A stretch of DNA of 5,269 nt from an uncultured Actinoplanes sp. (GCA_934667465.1 CAKUMG010000509.1:1-5269); one strand, 5' to 3'. Shown: positions 1 to 5,269, counted from the first letter of the stretch. The notes: generated by a model from the letters alone, not told the origin. Made by a program: numbers and translations.

Positions 1-36
1 ACCACCCACCCGGCTACGACATCCGCTTTGTGATTT
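1..36. other. Unassigned left edge, downstream of DUF4032 gene
   Basis: These 36 bases follow the DUF4032 stop on the minus strand. No hairpin with a T-tract, RNA gene or recognisable coding remnant is seen. A short plus-strand open stretch could be the end of a neighbouring gene but is too short to judge. Confidence 0.3.
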
Positions 37-1245
37 TCAGATCGCACTCACTTCGATGCCGAGGACCGCCTGCTCATCCGGCTTGTGGGCGAGCACATCG
101 CTCAGATACGAATGGACGGCGGGCGCCATGCCGACGTCGCGGCCGGCGCGCTCGGAGAGCAGCCACTTGTGCTGGATGATCTGGGAGAAGATCTCCTGCG
201 GCTCGAGCTTCTGGCGGAAGTTGGCGGGCACGGCGCGCACGACCGGCTCGAAGACCTCGGTCAGCCAGCGATGCGCTGCCTGCTGCTCGTCGACCAGTTC
301 GGACTCGGCGCGATAGGTGTCGAGGTCGTTGAGCAGCTGGCGGGCCTGGTTCTCCTCGGCGTCGAGGCCGGTCAGGCGCATCAGGCGGCGGGTGTGATAG
401 CCCGCATCGACCACCTTGGGGCGCAGGTTGTAGCCGCCATCCACCGTGGACATGCTCATCTCGGCGACGTCGAAGCCGAGCTCGTTGAGGCGGCGGATAC
501 GGCCCTCGATGTCGTGCCGGGCGTCGCGGCGGCCGATCTCCTGCTCGTACGTGACCTCGTGCCACAGCCGCTCGTAACGCGCCATGATGTCGTCGACCAC
601 GGCCTCCGGGTCGATCGACTCGTGCAGCAGCTCGGCGGCCTCCAGGTCGAGGCACTCGCCGAAGATGTTGAGCCGCAAAATCTCGATGTCCTCGCTGCGC
701 TGCCCCTCGGAGAGCTTCGGATAGAGGTTCCCGGTCTCGGCGTCGACGAGATAGGCCGCGAAGGCGCCCGCGTCACGGCGGAACAGGGTGTTGGACAGCG
801 AGCAGTCGCCCCAGGAGAAGCCGGTGAGGTGCATCCGGACGATCAGGGCGGCCAGCGCGTCGAGCAGCCTGTTCATGGTCTCGGGCCGCAGCACGTGCGA
901 GAAGAGCGCGCGGTAGGGCAGCGAGAACTGCAGGTGACGGGTAATCAGCACGCTCTCCAGCGGCTCGCCCTCGTCGTCCACGCGGTCGGTGACGATGCCG
1001 ATCGCCTTCACGGCCGGGAACTCGATGCGTTCGAGCGCGCGGAGCAGGTCGTACTCCTTCTCCGCGATCTTCTCCCGCGTCTCCTTGAGCGCGTAGACGG
1101 TGTCGTTGAGCTTGACGAACCGGACGATGTGCCGCGAGATGCCCTGCGGCAGGGCGACCAGGTGATCGGCGGGCCAATGCTCGAGCGGCACGCTCCACGG
1201 CAGGTCGAGCAGAGCCGGGTCGATGAGGGCGGACGTGATGCGCAC
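37..1245 (-). CDS. DUF4032 domain protein with kinase-like (lipopolysaccharide-kinase-type) N-terminal domain
   Basis: The 402-residue protein has two parts. Residues about 30-200 look like a protein-kinase-like fold: a Lys in YALKE (K54), a charged helix with E62/E64 (EKEYDLL), a catalytic-loop motif WGDCSLSN (D147, N152) and a metal-binding-Asp motif VDAETG (D168). Residues about 225-390 (from WHEVTYEQEIGRRDARHDIEGRI to the QHKWLLSERAGRDVG stretch) match what I recall of the actinobacterial DUF4032 family. There is no signal peptide or membrane segment, so it should be cytoplasmic. The start is GTG at 1243-1245. There is no good Shine-Dalgarno directly before it; the nearest GAGG lies about 13 nt upstream inside an inverted repeat. 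The length is about normal for the family. Substrate and role are unknown; phosphotransfer is inferred from the residues only. It is transcribed away from the protease and appears to be a single gene here. Confidence 0.88.
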   Translation of the reverse strand: MRITSALIDPALLDLPWSVPLEHWPADHLVALPQGISRHIVRFVKLNDTVYALKETREKIAEKEYDLLRALERIEFPAVKAIGIVTDRVDDEGEPLESVLITRHLQFSLPYRALFSHVLRPETMNRLLDALAALIVRMHLTGFSWGDCSLSNTLFRRDAGAFAAYLVDAETGNLYPKLSEGQRSEDIEILRLNIFGECLDLEAAELLHESIDPEAVVDDIMARYERLWHEVTYEQEIGRRDARHDIEGRIRRLNELGFDVAEMSMSTVDGGYNLRPKVVDAGYHTRRLMRLTGLDAEENQARQLLNDLDTYRAESELVDEQQAAHRWLTEVFEPVVRAVPANFRQKLEPQEIFSQIIQHKWLLSERAGRDVGMAPAVHSYLSDVLAHKPDEQAVLGIEVSAI

Positions 1246-1257
1246 GATGCCCAGTGT

Positions 1258-1270
1258 GCCTCGCCGAGGC
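1258..1270. repeat. 13-bp perfect inverted repeat upstream of DUF4032 start
   Basis: GCCTCG-C-CGAGGC is a perfect 6-bp inverted repeat with a single central base, 12 nt before the GTG start of the minus-strand DUF4032 gene. It could be an operator half-site pair or a small mRNA hairpin. It contains the only SD-like GAGG upstream of that gene. Short GC-rich palindromes arise easily by chance at this base composition, so a function is not established. Confidence 0.3.
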
Positions 1271-1331
1271 GGCGCGTCGCTGTCGTACGTGGCTCGTTAC
1301 ACAGCAGGAGATCCGACGAGCTGGTGACATC

Positions 1332-1342
1332 GGGGACGGGAG
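1332..1342 (+). promoter_or_regulatory. Ribosome binding site(s) for the protease, two possible start codons
   Basis: The purine-rich GGGGACGGGAG just before the protease offers two registers. GGGGA (1332-1336) sits 6 nt before TTG at 1343. GGGAG (1338-1342) sits 6 nt before GTG at 1349, in the same frame. The GTG would give a protein two residues shorter that begins directly at the Arg-Arg of the signal peptide. Both are equally well spaced, and GTG is the commoner start codon in actinobacteria. Confidence 0.55.
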
Positions 1343-2734
1343 TTGAATGTGCGACGCGCGGTAGGCATCGTCGCCGGGGCCTGTGCCCTGGCACTGGCTG
1401 GGACTGCTGGGGCTGTGGTGTGGTCGGGGGCGGAACCCGGGGACAGGACGGTCGGCACCTGGCACGATGCGGTCGCGGCGGATGCCTCCCGTACGCCGGT
1501 GTCGCTCTCGCAATCGGCTTCGGCGGCCCCTTCGTCGGCTGCCTCGGCGGCCCCGAGTGCGGCACCCGTCCTGTCTGGGAGCGCGCCCACCGCGGCTCCT
1601 TCGCCGGAAGTCGGCGGGGAGCGGATCCACGAGTCGGCCACGGTCGACCCCGAGGTGGAGGACGGCAGGCAGCGCGTCGGTGAGCTGCTCGACGTCGACG
1701 CCCTGCTCGGCTACGGCAAGCCGGAGCGCCGGGTCTTCCACTACCCGGAGGCCTCCTACGTCAAGCTGCACTTCAGCCGGATGGCGATGCTGCCGGGCGA
1801 CTACGTCACGGTGTCGGATGCCAAGGGCACGGAGAGCTACCGGTACGACGCTCCGAAGCTGCTGAGCGCGGACAAGTGGGCCATGTCGGTCACCGGCGAC
1901 ACCGCCGTCCTGGAGGTGCACCGGGCCGGCGGCGGCCTGGTGAACAAGCTGCTCGGGAGCCTCGGCGTCGAGGTCGACAAGGTCGCGCGCGGCTACACCC
2001 GGCGGGAGCAGGCCCGGGCGCCCGGTGCCGAGCTGCCGACGCCGGGCCGCAGCGGGCGCGAGGAGTCGGTCTGCGGCAGCGACGAGAGCACGGACGCGGT
2101 CTGCTACAGATCGGCGGACCCGGTCGCCTACACGCGCTCCAAGGCCATCGCGCGTCTCCTGATCAACGGCACGGAGTTGTGCACCGGCTGGCGGATCGGC
2201 GCGAAGAACCGGATGCTGACCAACAACCACTGCTTCGACAACTCGAACGACGCGTACGAGACCGAGGTCTGGTTCAACTACCAGTGCGCCAAGTGCGGCG
2301 GCTACGACGTCTTCCGGCCCACCAAGGTCTGGGCCGACAAGGTGCTGGCCACCGACCGGACGCTGGACTACACGCTGTTCACCACCGAGCACTTCGAGGC
2401 GGTACGCAAGTTCGGGTTCCTCAGCCTGGACACCGGCCGCCCGGCGCAGGGCCAGGAGCTCTACGTGCCCCAGCACCCGGCCGGCGAGCCGACCCGGATC
2501 GCGGGCCGCCGCGGCGAGAAGGCGGGCACCTGCTCGGTCGTAGACAACGCGTTCGACGGGTACGCGGCGAACTCCGACGTCTCGTACTACTGCGACACCG
2601 AGGGCGGGTCGAGCGGCAGCCCGGTGCTGTCCCGGCGGACCGACAAGGTGGTGGCCCTGCACCACTTCGGCGGCTGCCCCAACTCGGGGGTGCGCGCCGA
2701 TCTGATCCACGAGAAGGTCAAGGGCTTTCTCTGA
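1343..2734 (+). CDS. Secreted trypsin-like serine protease (lysyl-endopeptidase-like) with propeptide
   Basis: The 463-residue protein (TTG start; a GTG at 1349 is an alternative) begins with Arg-Arg, then a hydrophobic Ala/Val/Gly run to about residue 27, a typical Sec signal peptide. Residues about 50-90 form an Ala/Ser/Pro-rich linker. Residues about 90-240 look like a propeptide or N-terminal domain (LDVDALLGYGKPERR, then LPGDYVTVSD). The peptidase domain runs from about 243 to 463. Its apparent catalytic triad is H296 in LTNNHC, D342 in TLDYTLF and S424 in GGSSGSPV. C280 and C297 fit the usual His-loop disulfide. The layout resembles bacterial lysyl endopeptidases and related chymotrypsin-fold proteases, which are made as preproproteins. 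D418 lies six residues before the catalytic Ser, as in trypsin, but the loop differs, so cleavage specificity cannot be assigned. Nine cysteines follow the signal peptide. PAP2 begins 17 bp downstream with no evident functional link. Confidence 0.9.
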   Translation: MNVRRAVGIVAGACALALAGTAGAVVWSGAEPGDRTVGTWHDAVAADASRTPVSLSQSASAAPSSAASAAPSAAPVLSGSAPTAAPSPEVGGERIHESATVDPEVEDGRQRVGELLDVDALLGYGKPERRVFHYPEASYVKLHFSRMAMLPGDYVTVSDAKGTESYRYDAPKLLSADKWAMSVTGDTAVLEVHRAGGGLVNKLLGSLGVEVDKVARGYTRREQARAPGAELPTPGRSGREESVCGSDESTDAVCYRSADPVAYTRSKAIARLLINGTELCTGWRIGAKNRMLTNNHCFDNSNDAYETEVWFNYQCAKCGGYDVFRPTKVWADKVLATDRTLDYTLFTTEHFEAVRKFGFLSLDTGRPAQGQELYVPQHPAGEPTRIAGRRGEKAGTCSVVDNAFDGYAANSDVSYYCDTEGGSSGSPVLSRRTDKVVALHHFGGCPNSGVRADLIHEKVKGFL

Positions 2735-2739
2735 CCCGG

Positions 2740-2745
2740 TAGCTT
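2740..2745 (+). promoter_or_regulatory. Possible -10 element for leaderless PAP2 transcript
   Basis: TAGCTT fits the actinobacterial -10 pattern TAnnnT and ends 6 nt before the ATG at 2752. A transcript would then start at or beside the start codon, as in leaderless genes. The purine run GAGGG (2746-2750) lies only 1 nt from the ATG, too close for a normal Shine-Dalgarno. No clear -35 is seen. Read-through from the protease is the alternative. Confidence 0.3.
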
Positions 2746-2751
2746 GAGGGC

Positions 2752-3471
2752 ATGGAGACAGCCGTCGAACCCCGCAGTGACCAGCGTGTCCGCCACTGGT
2801 GGCCGGATGCGCTGCTGCTGGCGGGGTTCGTCGCGCTGACCGTGGCGCTGGCCCGCGGCCACCTGCTGGCGCTCGACGTCGCCGTGGCCGACTGGGTCGA
2901 CGCGCACCGGCCGGCCCCGGTCTACTGGACCCTGCGGGTGTTCAACTACCTGGGCCAGGGCGGCCAGGTGCTGATGCCGCTCGCGATCATCCTGGCCGGG
3001 CTCGCCGCGTGGCGGCTGCGCTCGGTCCGGCCGCTGCTGCTGTTCGCGGGCGGCTTCGTGCTGACCTATGTCACGATCGGCCCGCTGAAGATCTGGCTGG
3101 ACCGGGCCGCCCCGCACTTCGTGGGCGCCGACCCGGAGATCCTGTTCAATCCGGCCGCGTCCGGCAGGTACGCGATGAGCTATCCCAGCGGCCACGTCGC
3201 CAACGCGATCGTCTGGTACTTCGTCATCGTGACCCTGCTCAACCTGGTCCTGCGGCGGCCGCTCAGCGACCGGGCCACGCTGATCCTGCGCGTCGCCCCG
3301 CCGGCGATCGTCTTCCTGACGACGACCTACCTGGCCTACCACTGGATCACGGACTCCGTGGCGGGCCTGCTGCTCGGCCTGGTCCTGGAACGGATCATGA
3401 GAAGGGTGCCGTGGGGTCTACACCCACGCGCCGGCGCGCATGACCCGCTTGACCTGCAGGTCCGGCGTTAG
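2752..3471 (+). CDS. PAP2-superfamily integral membrane protein (phosphatase-like, atypical motifs)
   Basis: The 239-residue protein has about six hydrophobic helices (near 18-36, 71-88, 94-112, 150-168, 180-196, 200-213), the size and layout of bacterial PAP2 lipid phosphatases. These dephosphorylate substrates such as undecaprenyl pyrophosphate or phosphatidic acid at the outer face of the membrane. The three signature motifs can be placed: K113...A120-P121 for KxxxxxxRP, PSGH at 145-148, and T190-T191...H197...D201 for SRxxxxxHxxxD. The central His and the catalytic His/Asp are present, but the Arg of motif 1 is Ala, with an Arg at 118 instead, and the Ser-Arg of motif 3 is Thr-Thr. Activity and substrate are therefore uncertain. 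The hydrophilic tail after about residue 217 runs into the antisense 3' end of nagA. ATG at 2752 is the natural start, 17 bp after the protease stop. Confidence 0.87.
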   Translation: METAVEPRSDQRVRHWWPDALLLAGFVALTVALARGHLLALDVAVADWVDAHRPAPVYWTLRVFNYLGQGGQVLMPLAIILAGLAAWRLRSVRPLLLFAGGFVLTYVTIGPLKIWLDRAAPHFVGADPEILFNPAASGRYAMSYPSGHVANAIVWYFVIVTLLNLVLRRPLSDRATLILRVAPPAIVFLTTTYLAYHWITDSVAGLLLGLVLERIMRRVPWGLHPRAGAHDPLDLQVRR

Positions 3472-4515
3472 GACGACCAGGTCCGCACGGAGGCCGGCCT
3501 CGATGGCCCCGGTCTCGTCGGACAGGCCCAGCACCCGGGCCGGCGTCGTCGCCGCCATCGCGGCCGCTGTGGGCAGGCCCAGACCCGCTCGCACGGCCCG
3601 GCGGAACGCGGCGTCCATGGTCAGCGTGCTGCCGGCGATCGAGCCGTTGCGGGTCAGCCGGGCCACCCGGCCGGCCACCGTGACCGGCTGCCCGCCGAGC
3701 TCGTAGTCGCCGTCGGGCATGCCGGCCGCGTCCATCGCGTCGGTGATCAGGGCGGCGCGGTCCGGCCCGGTCGCGTGGGCCGCGAAGCGCAGCGTGCCGT
3801 CGTGCAGGTGGACGCCGTCGGCGACCAGCTCGCACACGATGCCGGGGGAGTCGAGCAGCGCCACGACCGGGCCCGGCTCGCGGTGGTGCATCGGGGGCAT
3901 GCCGTTGAAGACGTGGGTACCGACTGTCGCGCCCGCCTGCACACCTGCGAGGACCTGCTCGTACGCGGCGTCGGTGTGCCCGATCGCCGCGATGATCCCG
4001 CGTTCGGCCAGGAAGCGGATCGCCTCGAGCGCGCCGGGCAGTTCCGGGGCGATGGTCACCATCCGGACCGTGCCGGTCTCGGTCAGCGTCGCCAGCTCGT
4101 CGAGGGACGGGTCGCGCAGGAACTCCGGGTTCTGGGCGCCGCAGCGGACGGCACTCAGGTACGGGCCCTCGAAGTGCAGGCCCGCGATCGCGCCGCTGTC
4201 GACCAGGGGCCGGTAGGCGGCCGTGGCGTCGCGCATCAGCTCGTACGGGGAGCTGACCAGGCTGGCGAGCATCGTGGTGGTGCCGTGCGCGAGGTGGAAC
4301 GCGGCCGCGGCGGCGGCGTCGGCCACGTCGCCGCGGGTGAACGTGTGGCCGCCGCCGCCGTGGCAGTGCAGGTCCACGAAGCCGGGCACGATGATGTCGT
4401 CGCCCTCGTGCTCCCCGGCCTGCTCCTCGACCGCCAGGATGGTGGGGCCGTCGACCTCCACGAAGCCGGGCACCACCGCGCCCGGCCGGACGACGCGGCC
4501 GTGGATTGTGGTCAT
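3418..4515 (-). CDS. nagA: N-acetylglucosamine-6-phosphate deacetylase
   Basis: The 365-residue amidohydrolase would hydrolyse N-acetylglucosamine-6-phosphate to glucosamine-6-phosphate and acetate in the cytoplasm. After a short N-terminal beta domain, a TIM barrel carries the family motifs: DLHCHGG (H50, H52), GLHFEGP with metal ligand E116, AIGHTDA (H180), THVFNGM (H201), and TDAMDAAG with catalytic D259. It closes with the strand ADLVVLTPDLQV. The length is close to the usual 370-390. I chose ATG at 4515 because it has GGAG 5 nt upstream and overlaps the kinase stop as ATGA. The same frame stays open further upstream, but that part is antisense-like low-complexity Arg/Gly/Ala and is the shadow of the kinase gene. 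Translation is probably coupled to the kinase. In Streptomyces the equivalent nagKA pair is controlled by DasR; any such operator would lie outside this window. Confidence 0.95.
   Translation of the reverse strand: MTTIHGRVVRPGAVVPGFVEVDGPTILAVEEQAGEHEGDDIIVPGFVDLHCHGGGGHTFTRGDVADAAAAAAFHLAHGTTTMLASLVSSPYELMRDATAAYRPLVDSGAIAGLHFEGPYLSAVRCGAQNPEFLRDPSLDELATLTETGTVRMVTIAPELPGALEAIRFLAERGIIAAIGHTDAAYEQVLAGVQAGATVGTHVFNGMPPMHHREPGPVVALLDSPGIVCELVADGVHLHDGTLRFAAHATGPDRAALITDAMDAAGMPDGDYELGGQPVTVAGRVARLTRNGSIAGSTLTMDAAFRRAVRAGLGLPTAAAMAATTPARVLGLSDETGAIEAGLRADLVVLTPDLQVKRVMRAGAWV
3427..3438. repeat. 12-bp GC palindrome in the convergent overlap
   Basis: CGCGCCGGCGCG is a perfect palindrome within the shared 3' end of PAP2 and nagA, 12 bp before a second one at 3451-3462. 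It has no loop and no T-tract, so it is not a standard intrinsic terminator. Confidence 0.5.
3451..3462. repeat. 12-bp palindrome coding for DLQV on both strands
   Basis: GACCTGCAGGTC is a perfect palindrome. It is in codon register in both overlapping genes, so PAP2 reads Asp-Leu-Gln-Val near its end and NagA reads the same four residues (in TPDLQVKRV). The NagA side resembles the usual C-terminal strand of the family and is probably the constrained one. Confidence 0.6.
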
Positions 4516-5269
4516 CGGGTCTCCAGGTGATCCAGGGCCAGCAGGGCCGAGCCGAGACAGCCCGCGGTGTCGCCGAGCTCGGCGCGGACGATGCGGGGCA
4601 TCCGGTGGAACGTGACCCGGGCCGCGAGCTCGGCGCGCAGCGGGGTGAGCAGCGCCTCCCCGGCCTGCGCGAGCCCGCCGCCGAGCACCAGGATCCCGGC
4701 GTCGTAGAGCGCCTGCGCGGTCAGCAGCCCGTCGGCGAGGGCCTCGGTCGCTTCCTTCCAGACGCGCGTGGCCAGCTCCTCGCCGGCGGCGGCGCGGGTT
4801 GCCACGTCGTAGGCGGTCACGCCGGTGCCGCCCGAAATTTCGGTGTATCTCCGGCCTACTGCGCTGGCCGAGGCGAGGGATTCCAGGCAGCCGTACGCGC
4901 CGCAGCCGCACGCCGGTCCGCCGGGGCGCACGATGATGTGGCCCAGCTCGCCCGCGGCACCGTGCGCGCCGGTCGCCGCGACGCCGTCCACGACGTGGGC
5001 GGCCGCGATGCCTGTACCGATCGCGAGGAACAGCACGTGCCGCTCGCCCCGCCCCGCGCCCAGGCGGGCCTCGGCGATGCCGCCGACCCGGACGTCGTGG
5101 CCCAGCGCCGTCGGCAGTCCGAGCCGCCGCTCGGCCAGCGCGCGCAGCGGGACGTCGCGGAAGCCGACGTTGGTCGACCACACCGCCGTACCCGCGGCCT
5201 CGTCGAGGCGGTGGCCGCCGACCTCGCCCGCGCGCGCCGCATCGATCTGGCGGTCTACGACCTCGTGGA
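4512..5269 (-). CDS. ROK-family sugar kinase, probable N-acetylglucosamine kinase (5'-truncated by window)
   Basis: The open frame runs from the stop at 4512 through the right edge. A GTG at 5183 is internal, because the conserved stretch begins before it and ROK kinases are about 300 residues. Numbering from that GTG, visible motifs are STNVGFRDVPLR (3-14), GHDVR with the probable catalytic-base Asp (D30, usually Asn-Asp), the phosphate-loop-like AIGTG (54-58), GELGH (78-82) and the complete zinc motif CGCGAYGCLE (C92, C94, C99; 4881-4910). A glycine-rich LVLGGG (165-170) follows. ROK kinases phosphorylate sugars at O6 with ATP. The ATGA overlap with nagA points to GlcNAc as substrate, as for Streptomyces nagK, but glucose cannot be excluded. 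The N-terminal DxGxT ATP motif would lie outside. The last 25 or so visible codons near the edge do not resemble the family. Confidence 0.85.
   Translation of the reverse strand, partial: HEVVDRQIDAARAGEVGGHRLDEAAGTAVWSTNVGFRDVPLRALAERRLGLPTALGHDVRVGGIAEARLGAGRGERHVLFLAIGTGIAAAHVVDGVAATGAHGAAGELGHIIVRPGGPACGCGAYGCLESLASASAVGRRYTEISGGTGVTAYDVATRAAAGEELATRVWKEATEALADGLLTAQALYDAGILVLGGGLAQAGEALLTPLRAELAARVTFHRMPRIVRAELGDTAGCLGSALLALDHLETR
4521..4524 (-). promoter_or_regulatory. nagA ribosome binding site inside the kinase gene
   Basis: On the minus strand GGAG is followed by five bases (ACCCG) and the ATG of nagA. It lies within the last codons of the ROK kinase, and the stop and start codons overlap as ATGA, an arrangement usual for translational coupling. 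It decides the nagA start. Confidence 0.65.
4832..4843. repeat. AT-rich 12-bp palindrome inside the ROK kinase gene
   Basis: CCGAAATTTCGG is a perfect palindrome with a six-base A/T core, unusual in this GC-rich gene. It codes part of the residues Thr-Glu-Ile-Ser at 114-117 (counting from the GTG at 5183), beside the rarely used codons GTA, AGA, GAA and ATT. A function is unknown. Confidence 0.4.

Larger units (their letters stand above)
1246..1342. promoter_or_regulatory. Divergent intergenic region with promoters for DUF4032 gene and protease
   Basis: This 97-bp gap lies between two divergent start codons, so it must hold the 5' ends, and probably the promoters, of both genes. I could not find a convincing -35/-10 pair in either direction. 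AT-richer stretches around CGTTACACAG (1295-1304) and GTCGTACGTGG (1283-1293) are the only loose candidates. An in-frame TGA at 1325-1327 prevents the protease from starting any further upstream. Confidence 0.45.
3418..3471. other. Tail-to-tail overlap of PAP2 and nagA
   Basis: The PAP2 stop (TAG, 3469-3471) lies inside nagA, and the nagA stop (TAG on the minus strand, 3420-3418) lies inside PAP2, giving a 54-bp convergent overlap. No intergenic terminator can exist here, and no U-rich tract is visible. The last 18 or so codons of each gene are thus coded on both strands. Confidence 0.85.

Noticed and set aside
1246..1342. DasR-type operator (two-fold ACTGGTCTAGACCAGT-like site)
   Set aside because: No sequence resembling it is visible here or between other genes; the promoter of the kinase-nagA pair lies outside the window.
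85..1683. Long plus-strand open frame (about 530 codons) antisense to the DUF4032 gene
   Set aside because: It is the codon-aligned shadow of a GC-rich gene with clear kinase-like motifs. It shows no domain of its own and runs through the intergenic region into the protease signal peptide in another frame.
773..2710. Long minus-strand open frame (about 645 codons) antisense to the protease
   Set aside because: Repetitive Arg/Gly/Ala/Val composition without motifs, while the plus strand has a signal peptide and a full catalytic triad.
2587..3342. Minus-strand open frame antisense to PAP2
   Set aside because: Arg/Gln/Asp-rich low-complexity translation of the complement of membrane-helix codons; PAP2 on the plus strand has recognisable motifs and helices.
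3427..3467. Intrinsic terminator between PAP2 and nagA
   Set aside because: Palindromes are present and CGCCGG/CCGGCG could pair, but there is no T-tract on either strand and all of it is coding for both genes.
1343..3471. Protease and PAP2 as a two-gene functional system
   Set aside because: They are adjacent and co-oriented, but I know of no family link between them, and a possible separate start precedes PAP2. Adjacency alone is not enough.
4516..5181. Extension of the nagA frame upstream, giving a 587-residue fusion
   Set aside because: The added part is low-complexity and overlaps the ROK kinase, which has a complete CxCGxxGCxE motif in its own frame. ATG at 4515 with GGAG and ATGA overlap is the proper start.

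Overview
The window is very GC-rich, with codon third positions almost always G or C. It carries GTG and TTG starts and gene families typical of actinobacteria: a DUF4032 kinase-like protein, a secreted trypsin-like protease with an Ala/Ser/Pro-rich linker, and a ROK sugar kinase next to nagA. A filamentous soil actinomycete is the best guess, perhaps from the Micromonosporaceae. That assignment is inferred from composition and gene content, not from a marker gene.

Layout. Bases 1-36 hold nothing I can assign. A DUF4032 protein is encoded on the minus strand (37-1245). A 97-bp divergent gap (1246-1342) separates it from a plus-strand secreted serine protease (1343-2734). Seventeen bases later comes a plus-strand PAP2-superfamily membrane protein (2752-3471). 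Its 3' end overlaps by 54 bp, tail to tail, the 3' end of minus-strand nagA (3418-4515). nagA in turn overlaps by 4 bp (ATGA) the end of a ROK-family sugar kinase (4512 to beyond the right edge), whose N-terminus is missing.

How the genes work together. Only the ROK kinase and nagA form a clear functional unit. The kinase would phosphorylate N-acetylglucosamine and NagA would deacetylate the 6-phosphate to glucosamine-6-phosphate, feeding chitin or cell-wall amino sugars into glycolysis or back into wall synthesis. The protease, the PAP2 protein and the DUF4032 protein have no evident shared pathway.

I see no CRISPR array, insertion sequence, RNA gene or obvious new multi-gene system. The points worth a second look are: the PAP2 protein lacks the two arginines of the canonical phosphatase signature; the convergent PAP2/nagA overlap contains two 12-bp perfect palindromes; the DUF4032 protein keeps a complete set of kinase-like catalytic residues; an AT-rich palindrome with unusual codons lies inside the ROK gene; and the ROK reading frame stops resembling its family close to the right edge of the window.
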